Assembly (NCBI RefSeq): GCF_051859025.1
Contig: NZ_JBHYGL010000019.1
Location: 5,064-69,063, forward strand
Direction of reading: 5' to 3'
DNA from: Falsiroseomonas sp051859025
Lineage (GTDB): Bacteria; Pseudomonadota; Alphaproteobacteria; Acetobacterales; Acetobacteraceae
DNA: 64,000 nt
Below are positions 25,754 to 35,002 of this stretch, piece after piece. Position 1 is the stretch's first letter, and each line of letters starts with the position of its first letter. A model generated the notes under the pieces. It was given only the letters and a program-made list of their open reading frames with translations, searched no databases and was not told the origin of the DNA. The translations under genes were made by a program, and so were the position numbers.

Positions 25754-25809
25754 GAATGTTCCGGCCGTTTCCGCCGCGCCTGATAGCCGCGCCGATCCCC
25801 GCGGAGTAG

Positions 25810-25834
25810 TGCAAAGATCGGCAAGATTGTTGCA
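25810..25834. promoter_or_regulatory. Candidate LysR-type operator
   Basis: A perfect inverted repeat, TGCAA-N15-TTGCA, lies in the galD-lysR divergent gap. The spacing and A/T-rich centre suit a LysR-family recognition site. Confidence 0.5.
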
Positions 25835-25867
25835 TCCGGCGCAAGAAGCCGGCAGCCTGCCGCCACC

Positions 25868-26764
25868 ATGGCCATCGCCCTCGACCAGCTCCGCACCTTC
25901 GTCGCCGTGGCCGAGGCCGGCGGCCTGACCCCGGCGGCGGAGACGCTGCATCTTTCCCTGCCCGCGATTTCCAGACGGTTGACGGCGCTGGAGGAGGAGC
26001 TGGGCGTCGCCCTCCTCACCCGTTCAACACGCCGTGTGGCGCTGACCCAGACCGGGCGGGAATTCCTCCCCCGCGCCCGCCGCCTGCTCGACGAATTGGA
26101 GGAAAGCCTCCTCGGCATCCGGGAGACCGCCGCCCAGCGCCGGGGGCTTGTCGTCCTCGCCTGCATCCCGACCGCTGCCTACTACTTCCTGCCCGCGACG
26201 CTCGCCGCCTTCGCACGCCGCTTCCCCGCCGTCCGCGTCCGCGCCATGGACCTTTCGGCGGAAGGCGTGACCGATGCGGTGGCGACCGGCGCGGCGGAAT
26301 TCGGCGTCGGCATGGAGGGTGCTGGCCATCCGGAGGTCGAGTTCCGCCCCATGCGGCGCGACCCCTTCGTCCTCGCCTGCCGCCGGGACCATCGCCTGGC
26401 CCGCCGCCGCGCCGTCCGCTGGGCGGACCTGGAGGGGGAGCGCCTGGTCGGCGTCTCCCGCCGTTCCGGCAACCGCCTGATCCTGGACCGTGCCCTGCTG
26501 CCGCGCGGCATCAGCCCGAACTGGCACTATGAGGCCGAGCACCTCTCCACCAGCCTCGGCCTGGTCGAAGCGGGCCTCGGCCTTGCCGTGGTGCCCCGCC
26601 TCGCCCTGCCGCGGGACCCCCACCCCGTGCTGGTCGCCCGCACGCTGACCGACCCGACCGTGGACCGCGCCACGGGACTGCTGCTGAAGCGCGGCGCGGA
26701 ACCCGGCCCGGCGGCGCGGGCGCTGATCGACCTGCTGGCCAAGGGGATGCGGGCCGGCACCTGA
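25868..26764 (+). CDS. LysR-family transcriptional regulator
   Basis: A 298-residue regulator with an N-terminal winged helix-turn-helix (LDQLRTFVAVAEAGGLTPAAETLHLSLPAISRRLTALEEELG, read in segments) and a C-terminal periplasmic-binding-like effector domain. It is divergent from galD and sits beside a TGCAA/TTGCA dyad, so it probably controls the galD-binding protein-tannase-hydrolase run in response to an aromatic or tricarboxylic inducer. That role is inferred from position. Confidence 0.9.
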   Translation: MAIALDQLRTFVAVAEAGGLTPAAETLHLSLPAISRRLTALEEELGVALLTRSTRRVALTQTGREFLPRARRLLDELEESLLGIRETAAQRRGLVVLACIPTAAYYFLPATLAAFARRFPAVRVRAMDLSAEGVTDAVATGAAEFGVGMEGAGHPEVEFRPMRRDPFVLACRRDHRLARRRAVRWADLEGERLVGVSRRSGNRLILDRALLPRGISPNWHYEAEHLSTSLGLVEAGLGLAVVPRLALPRDPHPVLVARTLTDPTVDRATGLLLKRGAEPGPAARALIDLLAKGMRAGT

Positions 26765-26826
26765 TGAACAGGGGGCGTGACGCGGGGGGGTTGATCCCGC
26801 GCCCCCCGCGCGCTCCCCTGGACGCC

Positions 26827-27390
26827 ATGCCGGAATCCCCCTCCCCGCCCCCGCGCCCGACCGTCGCGCAGCTCTTCCTCACCTATCTCAGGATCGGCCT
26901 GGTCGGCTTCGGGGGGGTGAATGCCTGGGCGCGGCGCGTCCTGGTGGAGGAAAAGCGCTGGCTGACGGAGCAGGAATATGCGGAGGTGCTGGGCCTCGGC
27001 CAGGTCCTGCCCGGCCCCAATGCGCTGAACGTCGCCATCCAGCTCGGCGACCGGTTCCGCGGCGGCCCCGGCGCCTTCGCCACCACGCTGGGCCTGTTCG
27101 GCGGCCCACTGGTGGTGCTGATGGGCCTGGCCGCGCTGCATGACGCCTATGGGGAGGTCCCGCTGGTCAAGGCGGTGCTGGCCGGCACGGCGGCCACCGC
27201 GGCGGGCATGATCCTCGGCACCGCGCTCAAGATGGCCACCAGGCTCAAGCCCAGCCTGCCCATCATCGCCGTCGGGCTGGCGGCGCTGGCCGGGGGGGCG
27301 CTGTTCCGCCTGCCGCTGCCCTACATCGTCCTCGGCCTCGCCCCCTTCGGCATCGCCGCCGCCTGGTGGACGCTGCGGGTGCGCGCATGA
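26827..27390 (+). CDS. chrA: Chromate transporter, first half-size subunit
   Basis: A 187-residue short-chain CHR protein (one of two). It has the CHR hallmarks FLRIGLTSFGG-like (YLRIGLVGFGG), KRWLTEQEYAEVLGLGQVLPGPNALNV in segments, and several membrane spans. Half-size CHR proteins work in pairs to export chromate, or transport a related oxyanion. An ATG at 26764 overlapping the lysR stop is also open but would add 21 Arg/Pro-rich residues, so the ATG at 26827 was preferred. It overlaps the second subunit by ATGA. Confidence 0.87.
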   Translation: MPESPSPPPRPTVAQLFLTYLRIGLVGFGGVNAWARRVLVEEKRWLTEQEYAEVLGLGQVLPGPNALNVAIQLGDRFRGGPGAFATTLGLFGGPLVVLMGLAALHDAYGEVPLVKAVLAGTAATAAGMILGTALKMATRLKPSLPIIAVGLAALAGGALFRLPLPYIVLGLAPFGIAAAWWTLRVRA

Positions 27391-27941
27391 GCGACGATGG
27401 CGACGTCCTCCTCCAGCTCGCCATCGGCTTCGCCGCCATCTCCATGATCGCGGTCGGCGGCGGGATCGCCGTGGTGCCGGAGATGAACCGCCTGGTGGTC
27501 GATGTGCATGGCTGGATGAGCGACGCGCGCTTCGCCCAGCTCTTCGCCCTCGCCCAGGCCGCGCCGGGGCCGAATGTGCTGGTCGTCGGCCTGATCGGCT
27601 GGCAGGTCGCGGGGCTGCCGGGGATGCTGGTGGCGACGCTGGCCGTGACCGGCCCCGCCGGCTTCTTCGCCTTCGGCTTCTCCAAGCTGCGCGGGAAGCT
27701 GGCCGGCGCGCGCTGGCTGCGCATCGTGGAAAAGGGGCTGGTCCCCATCGCCGTCGGGCTGATTTTTTCGTCGGGTATCATCCTCGCCCAGGGTGCCGCG
27801 CATCCCGCCGGCCCGGGTGCCGCGATCAGCGCGCTGGCCGTGGGGCTGACCGTTTTCTCCACGCTGTTCGTCTGGCTCACGGATCGCAGCCCGCTCTGGG
27901 TGCTGGTGATCGGCGCCGTGGCGGGCGCGCTGCTTCTGTAG
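27387..27941 (+). CDS. chrA: Chromate transporter, second half-size subunit
   Basis: A 184-residue short-chain CHR partner. It carries FAAISMIAVGGGIAVVPEM, FAQLFALAQAAPGPNVLVVG and five or six hydrophobic segments. Its ATG overlaps the stop of the first subunit, so the two are made together and should assemble with opposite topology, as known for paired CHR proteins. The cluster carries no chrB-type regulator. Confidence 0.87.
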   Translation: MSDDGDVLLQLAIGFAAISMIAVGGGIAVVPEMNRLVVDVHGWMSDARFAQLFALAQAAPGPNVLVVGLIGWQVAGLPGMLVATLAVTGPAGFFAFGFSKLRGKLAGARWLRIVEKGLVPIAVGLIFSSGIILAQGAAHPAGPGAAISALAVGLTVFSTLFVWLTDRSPLWVLVIGAVAGALLL

Positions 27942-27987
27942 CCCCCCCCACGGCGACAGCCCCCCGCCGCGGCGCTATACGGAAGAA

Positions 27988-29415
27988 ATGCCCGACGCCC
28001 CCACCCCGGCCGGCCTGCTGGACCGGCTGCATGCCCTTCTCGGTCCGCGCGGCCTGCTGACCGACCCGGCCGACATCGCCCCGCATCTGTCGGACTGGCG
28101 CGCCCTCTACCAGGGCCGCGCCCTGGCCGTGGCCCGCCCCGCCGATACGGCGGAGGTCGCGGCGGTGGTCCGCCTGGCGCATGAAACCGGCACGCCCATC
28201 ACCGTGCAGGGGGGCAACACCTCCATGGTCGGGGGCGCGGTGCCGGACGAGAGCGGCCGCCACCTGGTGCTGTCGCTCACCCGCCTCAACCGCATCCGGG
28301 ATTGCGATCCCGTGGACATGACCATGACGGCGGAAGCCGGCGTGGTGCTGAAGACCGCGCAGAACGCCGCCCAGGATGCCGGCTGCCTCTTCCCCCTCAG
28401 CCTGGGCGCGGAGGGTACGGCGACGATCGGCGGCGTGCTCTCCACCAATGCCGGCGGCAACACCACCGTCCGCTACGGCAATGCCCGCGACCTGATGCTG
28501 GGGCTGGAGGTCGTGCTGCCCGACGGCCAGGTCTGGAATGGCCTCCGCCGCCTGCGGAAGGACAATACCGGCTACGCGCTGCGGCACCTGTTCGTCGGCG
28601 CGGAGGGCACGCTCGGCATCGTCACCGCCGCGGTGCTCCGCATGTTCCCCCGCCCGCGCGACACCGCCCTCGCCTTGTGCGCCGTCGCCGATGAGGACGC
28701 CGCCCTCGGCCTGTTCCGCCGCTTCCGGGACCGGGACGACAGCGCGGTGCGCGCCTTCGAATACATGTCCGGCACCGGCGTCGATTTCTGCGTCCGCCAC
28801 ATCGAGGGCATCGCCCAGCCCCTGTCCGACCGCGCCGCCCACTATGTGCTGGTGGACCTCGCCTCCCCCCGCCCCGATGCCGGGCTGCGCGACATGGCGG
28901 AGGCCGTGCTGGCCGAGGCGATGGAGGAGGGCATCGTCCTCGACGCCGTCCTCGCCGAAAGCGAGGCCCAGGCCCAGAAGCTCTGGCGGATCCGGGAGGA
29001 ACACCCGGAAGCCCAGAAGCGCGAAGGCGCATCGGTCAAGAACGACGTCTCCGTGCCCGTGTCCAAGGTGCCGGAGATGATCCGCCGCTGCTCCGCCGCC
29101 CTCGTCGAATTGATCCCCGGCAGCCGCCCCGTGCCCTTCGGCCATATCGGGGACGGCAACATCCACATGAACCTGGAACAGCCACCCGGCATGGACCCGG
29201 CCGCCTTCCTGGCCCGCAGCCACGACATCATGGATTGCGTGAACGCCATCGTCCGCGACCTCGATGGCAGCTTCAGCGCGGAACACGGGATCGGCCGGCT
29301 GAAGACGGACATGATGGAGGAATGGCGGGGCGGCGCCGAACTGGACGCCATGCGGCGGATCAAGGCGGCGCTGGACCCGGCCGGGCTCATGAATCCGGGG
29401 AAGGTGCTGCCCTGA
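27988..29415 (+). CDS. FAD-binding oxidoreductase, D-2-hydroxyglutarate dehydrogenase-like
   Basis: A 475-residue flavoenzyme of the VAO/GlcD group. The N-terminal FAD_binding_4 domain includes VQGGNTSMVGGAVPD, GAEGTATIGGVLSTNAGGNTTVRYGNARDL in segments, and LRKDNTGYALRHLFVGAEGTLGIVT. The C-terminal FAD-oxidase domain has VPFGHIGDGNIHMN and FSAEHGIGRLK, whose His residues hold the Zn and substrate carboxylate in D-2-hydroxyglutarate and D-lactate dehydrogenases. Serine metabolism (reversal of SerA's side product) or lactate oxidation are both possible. It is transcribed separately from the chromate genes after a 46-base gap. Confidence 0.87.
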   Translation: MPDAPTPAGLLDRLHALLGPRGLLTDPADIAPHLSDWRALYQGRALAVARPADTAEVAAVVRLAHETGTPITVQGGNTSMVGGAVPDESGRHLVLSLTRLNRIRDCDPVDMTMTAEAGVVLKTAQNAAQDAGCLFPLSLGAEGTATIGGVLSTNAGGNTTVRYGNARDLMLGLEVVLPDGQVWNGLRRLRKDNTGYALRHLFVGAEGTLGIVTAAVLRMFPRPRDTALALCAVADEDAALGLFRRFRDRDDSAVRAFEYMSGTGVDFCVRHIEGIAQPLSDRAAHYVLVDLASPRPDAGLRDMAEAVLAEAMEEGIVLDAVLAESEAQAQKLWRIREEHPEAQKREGASVKNDVSVPVSKVPEMIRRCSAALVELIPGSRPVPFGHIGDGNIHMNLEQPPGMDPAAFLARSHDIMDCVNAIVRDLDGSFSAEHGIGRLKTDMMEEWRGGAELDAMRRIKAALDPAGLMNPGKVLP

Positions 29416-29439
29416 CGCGACGGGCTGGGCGGGTTGATT

Positions 29440-29568
29440 GGGGAAGGCGCTGCCTTCCCCAAACCCCATCCGCCAGGGGGGAGACCCCCCTGGACCATCG
29501 TCAATGGAGCCCCGGCCAGGGTCCGGTGGGACCCTGGCCGGGGGTGCAGGGGGGCGGCGCGCCCCTGC
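29440..29568. repeat. Intergenic GC-hairpin repeat, copy 2
   Basis: The hairpins are GGGGAAGGC/GCCTTCCCC (29440-29460, loop GCT), CCAGGGGGG/CCCCCCTGG (29473-29493, loop AGA), a 14-bp stem from CCCGGCCAGGGTCC (29511-29524) to its complement (29529-29542), and an imperfect GCAGGGG/CCCCTGC (29546-29568). The last hairpin overlaps the start of the trypsin-like gene. Confidence 0.85.
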
Positions 29569-30239
29569 TGCTGCTTCTTCTGCTGGCCGCCTGCGCGCCC
29601 CCCGCCCGCCCGCCGGAAGCCGGCCTCTCCGCCACCGCCACCGTCGCCGAAATCCGCTCCGGCGAGGCGCCCTCCTGCAACGCCTCCGGCGCCGCCATCC
29701 ATCTCGGCGGCGGCCGCTTCGTCACCGCCGCCCATGTCGTCGATGGCTCCGTCCAGCGCCTCCGCGGCTTCTGCCCGGCCGACCGCCAGGGACAGCCCGC
29801 CATCACGATCGGCGTCCGGGGGACGGAGGCGCCGGCCCGAATCCTCCGCGCCGGGCGGGACCGCGTGGATGCCGGCATCGGCCAGCGCTATTTTGACGGG
29901 GAGGATTTGGCCATCGTCGCCCCCGCGCGCCCCCTGCCCGGCCTGCCCGCCGCCACCCTCTGCGGCGCCACCCCCGCCCCCGGCACGCCCGCTTTGCTCG
30001 TCACGCCCCGCCGCGCCATCCGCACCCGGCTGCTGGCCCCCTGGTCCGACCCCGACCGCGCCTTCGGCACCTACCTCGAGATCCCGGAGACGCTGGCCCC
30101 CGGTGAATCCGGCGGCGCGGTGTTCGTCGCCGCCTCCGGCTGCCTGGCCGGGATCGTCAGCCACCGGGATTCCGATGGCGGCCCGCCCAGCACGCGGCTG
30201 GTCCCGGCCTCAACCATCGCGCGATTCCTCACACCGTGA
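29544..30239 (+). CDS. Trypsin-like serine protease, predicted lipoprotein
   Basis: A small chymotrypsin-fold protease with the triad visible: His in VTAAHVVDG, Asp in GEDLAIVAP and Ser in PGESGGAVF. The N-terminus is a run of seven Leu ending LLAAC, a lipobox, so it is probably anchored in the envelope. No ATG exists in frame near the signal. GTG at 29544 or 29526 would give a signal lacking the usual basic residues, and both lie inside the hairpin repeat. The 5' end therefore seems rebuilt from repeat DNA, and expression is uncertain. It lies upstream of lptF on the same strand. Confidence 0.7.
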   Translation: MQGGGAPLLLLLLLAACAPPARPPEAGLSATATVAEIRSGEAPSCNASGAAIHLGGGRFVTAAHVVDGSVQRLRGFCPADRQGQPAITIGVRGTEAPARILRAGRDRVDAGIGQRYFDGEDLAIVAPARPLPGLPAATLCGATPAPGTPALLVTPRRAIRTRLLAPWSDPDRAFGTYLEIPETLAPGESGGAVFVAASGCLAGIVSHRDSDGGPPSTRLVPASTIARFLTP

Positions 30240-30287
30240 CGGGCGCCGCTTTGCCGCCGCCCCCGAAGGGCTGGTAGAAGGGGCGGG

Positions 30288-31454
30288 ATGACCCGGATCG
30301 ACCGCTACATCCTGCGCCAGTTGGTGGGCGGCCTCCTGGCCGTCACCATCGGCCTTGCCGCGCTGGTGTGGCTGACGCAGTCGCTGCGCTTCATCGAACT
30401 GGTGCTGGACCGGGGCCTCTCGCTCGGCGTCTTCATCCAGCTGACGGGGCTGATGCTGCCGGGCTTCTTCGCCGTGATCCTGCCCATCACCACCTTCGTC
30501 GTGGTGCTGTTCGTCTATGTGCGGATGAACAGCGACCGCGAATTGGTGGTGATGCGCGCCGCCGGCCTGTCCCAGCTCCGCCTGGCCCGGCCGGGCGTGA
30601 TGCTGGCGCTGATGGCGGTGGGGGTCGGCTACCTGCTGAACCTCTGGCTCGTGCCCATGTCCCACACCGCCTTCCGCATCTGGCAGTTCGAGATCCGCAA
30701 CCAGATGGCCGCGATCCTGGTGCAGGAAGGCGTCTTCTCCTCCGTCGGCGGGGACCTCACGGTCTATGCGCGGCTGCGCGACCGGGACGGCACGCTGCGC
30801 GGCATCCTGGTGCATGATGCGCGCGAACGCGGCGCGCCCGTCACCATCCTGGCGGAGCAGGGCCGCATCTCCGTCGGCCCCAACGGCCCGCGCGTCACGC
30901 TGCAGAACGGCGTCCGCCAGCAGATGGAACGCGTGCCGAACCCCGCCCCGGGCACCCCGCCCATGCGGCTCTCGGTCCTCAGCTTCAATGAGAACAGCGT
31001 GGACCTCGCCCGCGCCACGCGGCAGGAGGAAGCGCGCTTTCGCGACTCGCGCGAACGCAGCATCCCCGAATTGCTGAACCCGGACCCGGCGGAGGCGCTT
31101 CGCCCGCGCGATGTCGCCCGCTTCGTTGGCGAAGCGCATCAGCGCATGTCCGCGCCCCTCACGGCGCTGTCCTTCGCGCTGGTCGGGCTGTCGGTCGCCC
31201 TCACGGGCCAGTTCCGCCGCCATGGCGGGGGCCTGCGCCTTGCCACCGGCATCGGCCTGGTGGTCGGGCTGCTGGCGGTGGGGCTGACCATCGGCAACCT
31301 GGCGACGCGGGACAACAGCTTCGTCTGGCTGATCTGGGCCCATGCCACGGTGCCCGGCTTCGTCGCGCTGTGGTGGATGCTGGGCGCCCCGGGCCTGCCG
31401 CGACCGCGCGCCCTGCCCATGCCCGCCCCGGCCGCTAACGAGGGCACTGGCTGA
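30288..31454 (+). CDS. lptF: LPS export ABC transporter permease LptF
   Basis: Inner-membrane permease that, with LptG and LptB, extracts lipopolysaccharide and drives it across the periplasmic bridge. In the 388-residue protein, three N-terminal membrane segments (from RYILRQLVGGLLAVTIGLA), a periplasmic beta-jellyroll region (about 140-260) and three C-terminal segments (from SAPLTALSFALVGLSVAL) fit the YjgP/YjgQ family. Together with lptG and lptD it forms a tight operon, with 4 bases to lptG. Confidence 0.93.
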   Translation: MTRIDRYILRQLVGGLLAVTIGLAALVWLTQSLRFIELVLDRGLSLGVFIQLTGLMLPGFFAVILPITTFVVVLFVYVRMNSDRELVVMRAAGLSQLRLARPGVMLALMAVGVGYLLNLWLVPMSHTAFRIWQFEIRNQMAAILVQEGVFSSVGGDLTVYARLRDRDGTLRGILVHDARERGAPVTILAEQGRISVGPNGPRVTLQNGVRQQMERVPNPAPGTPPMRLSVLSFNENSVDLARATRQEEARFRDSRERSIPELLNPDPAEALRPRDVARFVGEAHQRMSAPLTALSFALVGLSVALTGQFRRHGGGLRLATGIGLVVGLLAVGLTIGNLATRDNSFVWLIWAHATVPGFVALWWMLGAPGLPRPRALPMPAPAANEGTG

Positions 31455-31458
31455 CGCC

Positions 31459-32598
31459 ATGATCCTGACCCCCACCCTGACCGGCTACGTCGCCCGCGCC
31501 TTCTTCGGCATGACGCTCGCGATGCTCTGCGCGCTGACCGGGCTGGTGGCGCTGTTCGACTTCATCGAATTGCTGCGCCGCGCCGCGACCCGCCCCGATG
31601 TCGGCTTCGCCATCGCGCTGGAGATCGCGAGCCTGCGGCTGCCCTTCGTCGCCCTCCAGATCCTGCCCTTCTCCATCCTGCTGGGGGGGATCGTCGCCTT
31701 CTGGCGGCTCACGCGCTCCTCCGAGCTCATCGTCGCGCGCGCGGCCGGCATTTCCGCCTGGGGGTTCCTGACCGGGCCGCTGGTAGTGGCGATGCTGCTT
31801 GGCATGGTCGCGACCGGCGCCATCTCCCCCATCTCCTCCGCTTTGCTGTCGCGGGCCGAAAGGCTGGACCAGACCTTCCTCCGCACCGGCGGCGGCATGA
31901 CGGCACTGGCCGGCGGGCGGCTCTGGCTGCGCCAGGCGGACCGGGAGCTGGAGGCGAATGGCGTCGCCATCCTCTCCGGCCGCCCCGTCGCCATGCGCGC
32001 ACCCGGGGAGCCCATCCCCCGCGCCGGCGCGCGCTTCGAATTGCAGGAGGTCTCGGTCTGGCGCCTGACCGCCGGCGACCAGCCCTTGTCCCGCATCGAG
32101 GCCCCGCGCGCGCGCCTGACCAACGGCGCCTGGGTGATCGAGGATGCGGTGGCCTTCGGCGCCGACCGCATCGCCAAGCCCGTCGGCACCATCAGCCTGC
32201 CGACGGAACTGACCCCCGACCGCATCCAGGACAGCTTCGCCTCCCCGGAGACGCTCGATTTCTGGGCCCTGCCCGGCTTCATCGCGGTGCTGGAGGAAGC
32301 GGGTTTTTCCGCCGTCCGCCACCGCATCCAGTTCCAGACGCTGCTGGCCCTGCCGGTGCTGGCGCTGGCCATGGCGCTGCTCGCCGCCGGCTTTTCCATG
32401 CGCCAGACCCGGCGCGGCGGCGTTGCGCAGATGATCGGCGGTGGCGTCGCCGCCGGATTCGCCCTGTTCGTCGTGGACAAGGTCAGCAATGAATTCGGGG
32501 AGGCGGGGTCCCTGCCGGTGGTGCTCGCCGCCTGGGCGCCCACCGTCGCGGGATTGCTGCTGGCCCTGGCACTTCTGCTGCACCTGGAGGATGGTTGA
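31459..32598 (+). CDS. lptG: LPS export ABC transporter permease LptG
   Basis: Partner of LptF in the LptB2FG extractor. The 379-residue product has the same layout: N-terminal spans (YVARAFFGMTLAMLCALTGL), the conserved LPFVALQILPFSILLGGIVAF segment in parts, a periplasmic beta-jellyroll (about 170-270) and C-terminal spans starting FQTLLALPVLALAMALLAAG. Its TGA overlaps the lptD ATG, so translation is coupled to the outer-membrane translocon gene. Confidence 0.93.
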   Translation: MILTPTLTGYVARAFFGMTLAMLCALTGLVALFDFIELLRRAATRPDVGFAIALEIASLRLPFVALQILPFSILLGGIVAFWRLTRSSELIVARAAGISAWGFLTGPLVVAMLLGMVATGAISPISSALLSRAERLDQTFLRTGGGMTALAGGRLWLRQADRELEANGVAILSGRPVAMRAPGEPIPRAGARFELQEVSVWRLTAGDQPLSRIEAPRARLTNGAWVIEDAVAFGADRIAKPVGTISLPTELTPDRIQDSFASPETLDFWALPGFIAVLEEAGFSAVRHRIQFQTLLALPVLALAMALLAAGFSMRQTRRGGVAQMIGGGVAAGFALFVVDKVSNEFGEAGSLPVVLAAWAPTVAGLLLALALLLHLEDG

Positions 32599-34931
32599 TG
32601 CGTCAGCCCGGCGGCCGATCGGGAAAGCTGCCCCCGCCGCTGCGCGCGCCCGGCGGGACGCCCGCGGGCCTGCGGCCGCGCCGCGCGCCGCTGCCAGCCC
32701 CTGCCCCCGCCTGCGTGATGGCGCCTCCGCCCGTGGCCCGCACCCGCTCCCGCCTCCTGCTCGGCACCGCCATGGCCGCGGCCTGGCTGGTGCTGCTGCC
32801 CGCCATCCCCGCCGCCCCCCAGGGCTTCGGCGGCTTCGGGCGCAGCGCCAACAGCGACGAACCCGTCACCTTCACGGCGGAGGAGGTCGAATACGACCAG
32901 GCCGCCAATACCGTGACCGCCCGCGGCCGGGTGGAAGCCTGGCAGGGCGACCGCGTGCTGCGCGCCGATGAATTCACCTACAACCGCGAAACCGGCGTGG
33001 CCGTCGCCACCGGCAATGTCGCGCTGATCGAACCAGACGGGCAGACCCTGTTCGCCGACCGCGCCGAACTCCAGGGCGGCATGCGCGACGCGGCGATCGA
33101 AGGCATCCGCGGCCTGCTCGCCTCCAATGCCCGCCTGGCCGCCGCCGGGGCGCGGCGCACCGGCGGCACGGTCACGGATCTGGCGCGCGTGGTCTATTCC
33201 TCCTGCGATCTCTGCGCCGAGGACCCGACCCGCCCGCCGCTCTGGCAGCTCCGCGCCCGGGTCGCGACGCTCGACAGCGTGGACCAGCGCGTGCGGTACC
33301 GGGATGCGGCCGTGCAGTTCGCGGGCTGGCCGGTGCTCTACACCCCCTATTTCAGCCATGCCTCGCCGGATGCGCCCCGCGCCTCGGGCTTCCTCTCCCC
33401 CACGCTCGGCACCACAAGGCTGCTCGGCGCCTTCGCGGAGATCCCCTACTACTGGGCGATCGACGACCATTCCGACGCGACCATCACCGCGACGCTGTCC
33501 GAGAAGCAGGTCCCCAACCTCGGCGGCGCCTATCGCCGGCGCTTCAACAATGGCGACCTGACGGTGGAAGGCTCCATCGGCGCGCTGGATGGGACGGAGG
33601 CCGACGGTACCGGCGGTCACCTGTTCTCCCGCGGCCGCTTCTCGCTGGATGAGAACTGGCGCGCGGGCTTCGGCCTCAACCGCGCCTCGTCCCGCGAATA
33701 CCTCCGCGCCTGGCGCTTCGGCGGCCCGCGGGTGCTGACCACCAGCGCCTATCTGGAGGGCTTCTGGGGCGCGGAGGGCTACGCCCGCATCGACAGCATG
33801 ATCTACCAGGGCCTGGATTCGCAGACGACGACCAGCCAGGTGCCCGTGGTGCTGCCGCGCGGCTATGCGGACTACATCTTCCCGACCGACAGCCTCGGCG
33901 GCAATTTCTCGGTCGATGCCTCGGGCTACAGCATCTTCCGCACCACGGGCACGGATACGCGCCGCATCGGCAGCCGCCTGGCCTACGAACTGCCCTTCAC
34001 CGGGGAAGCCGGGGACCTCTGGACCTTCCGCACCCATGCCGATGTGCTGGGCGGCTGGGTGGATGGCCTGGCGCTGGCGCCCACCTTCGGCGATGCCGGC
34101 AGCGATGGCTTCTACGGCCGCGGCCATATCCGCAGCGCGGTGGATTGGCGCATGCCCTTCCTGCGCAGCGCGGGCGACTGGGGTTCGCAACTGATCGAGC
34201 CGCGGGTGCAGGTCGTCACCGGCCCCTCCACCGGCGCGCAGACCAGCTTCCCGAACGAGGACAGCCTCGACCTCGAATTCACCGACGCCAACCTCTTCGC
34301 CCTGAACCGCTTCCCGGGCCGGGACCGGCTGGAAGGCGGCACCCGCGTGGATGCGGCGCTGCGCGGCGCCTGGTTCTTCCCCAATGGCGGGCAGCTCGAA
34401 GCCCTGGGCGGCCGGTCCTTCCGCGCGGCGACGGATGCGACCTTCCCGCAGGGCTCGGGGCTGGAGAACCGGTCCTCCGACTGGGTCGGCCGCGTGCGCC
34501 TGGCGCCGGTGCCCTGGCTGGAACTCGTCGGCCGGTCGCGGCTGGACCGGGAGACGACGGAACCCCGGCTCTGGGACGCCAGCGCCACCGTCTTCGGCGG
34601 CCCCTTCTCCCTCACCGGCGGCTATTTGCTGACCAATCCCGCGCCCAACATCACGACCAGGAAGCGGGAGGAGGTGTCGATCGGCGGCTCGCTCCGCCTG
34701 AACGAGAACTGGCGCATCGGCGCCTTCGGCCGCTACGACATCGCCCTCGACCGTGCCGTCAGCGGTTCCGCCAGCGCGATCTACGAGGATGAGTGCCTGA
34801 TCTTCGAGACCCGCTTCGCCCGCAACCGGGCGCAGGACCCGACCACAGGCCGTGACTATGCCGGCGGCACGCTGCTTCTGTTCCGCATCAGCCTGAAGAC
34901 GGTCGGCGATTTCGGATTCCGCGCATTGTGA
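32598..34931 (+). CDS. lptD: LPS assembly outer-membrane protein LptD
   Basis: Outer-membrane beta-barrel that inserts LPS into the outer leaflet. In the 777-residue product a hydrophobic signal (about 50-72, LLLGTAMAAAWLVLLPAIPA) is followed by an OstA/LptA-like domain (PVTFTAEEVEYDQAANTVTA) and the LptD barrel. Cysteines sit at SSCDLC near the plug domain and in EDECLIF near the C-terminus, fitting the interdomain disulfide. GGAGG lies 6 bases before the ATG at 32598, which would leave about 40 Pro/Arg-rich residues before the signal. An internal ATG at 32718 gives a normal signal peptide but has no ribosome-binding site. Confidence 0.92.
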   Translation: MRQPGGRSGKLPPPLRAPGGTPAGLRPRRAPLPAPAPACVMAPPPVARTRSRLLLGTAMAAAWLVLLPAIPAAPQGFGGFGRSANSDEPVTFTAEEVEYDQAANTVTARGRVEAWQGDRVLRADEFTYNRETGVAVATGNVALIEPDGQTLFADRAELQGGMRDAAIEGIRGLLASNARLAAAGARRTGGTVTDLARVVYSSCDLCAEDPTRPPLWQLRARVATLDSVDQRVRYRDAAVQFAGWPVLYTPYFSHASPDAPRASGFLSPTLGTTRLLGAFAEIPYYWAIDDHSDATITATLSEKQVPNLGGAYRRRFNNGDLTVEGSIGALDGTEADGTGGHLFSRGRFSLDENWRAGFGLNRASSREYLRAWRFGGPRVLTTSAYLEGFWGAEGYARIDSMIYQGLDSQTTTSQVPVVLPRGYADYIFPTDSLGGNFSVDASGYSIFRTTGTDTRRIGSRLAYELPFTGEAGDLWTFRTHADVLGGWVDGLALAPTFGDAGSDGFYGRGHIRSAVDWRMPFLRSAGDWGSQLIEPRVQVVTGPSTGAQTSFPNEDSLDLEFTDANLFALNRFPGRDRLEGGTRVDAALRGAWFFPNGGQLEALGGRSFRAATDATFPQGSGLENRSSDWVGRVRLAPVPWLELVGRSRLDRETTEPRLWDASATVFGGPFSLTGGYLLTNPAPNITTRKREEVSIGGSLRLNENWRIGAFGRYDIALDRAVSGSASAIYEDECLIFETRFARNRAQDPTTGRDYAGGTLLLFRISLKTVGDFGFRAL

Positions 34932-35002
34932 CGAAGCGCTTCCCCCCGGCAGGGCACGATCGCGCCCTTCCCATCGCCCCCCCGCACGCCTAGGAAAGCG
35001 CC

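Noticed and set aside
31485..34190. 901-codon minus-strand frame across lptG and lptD
   Set aside because: Shadow; LptG and LptD are complete on the plus strand with proper overlaps and cysteines.
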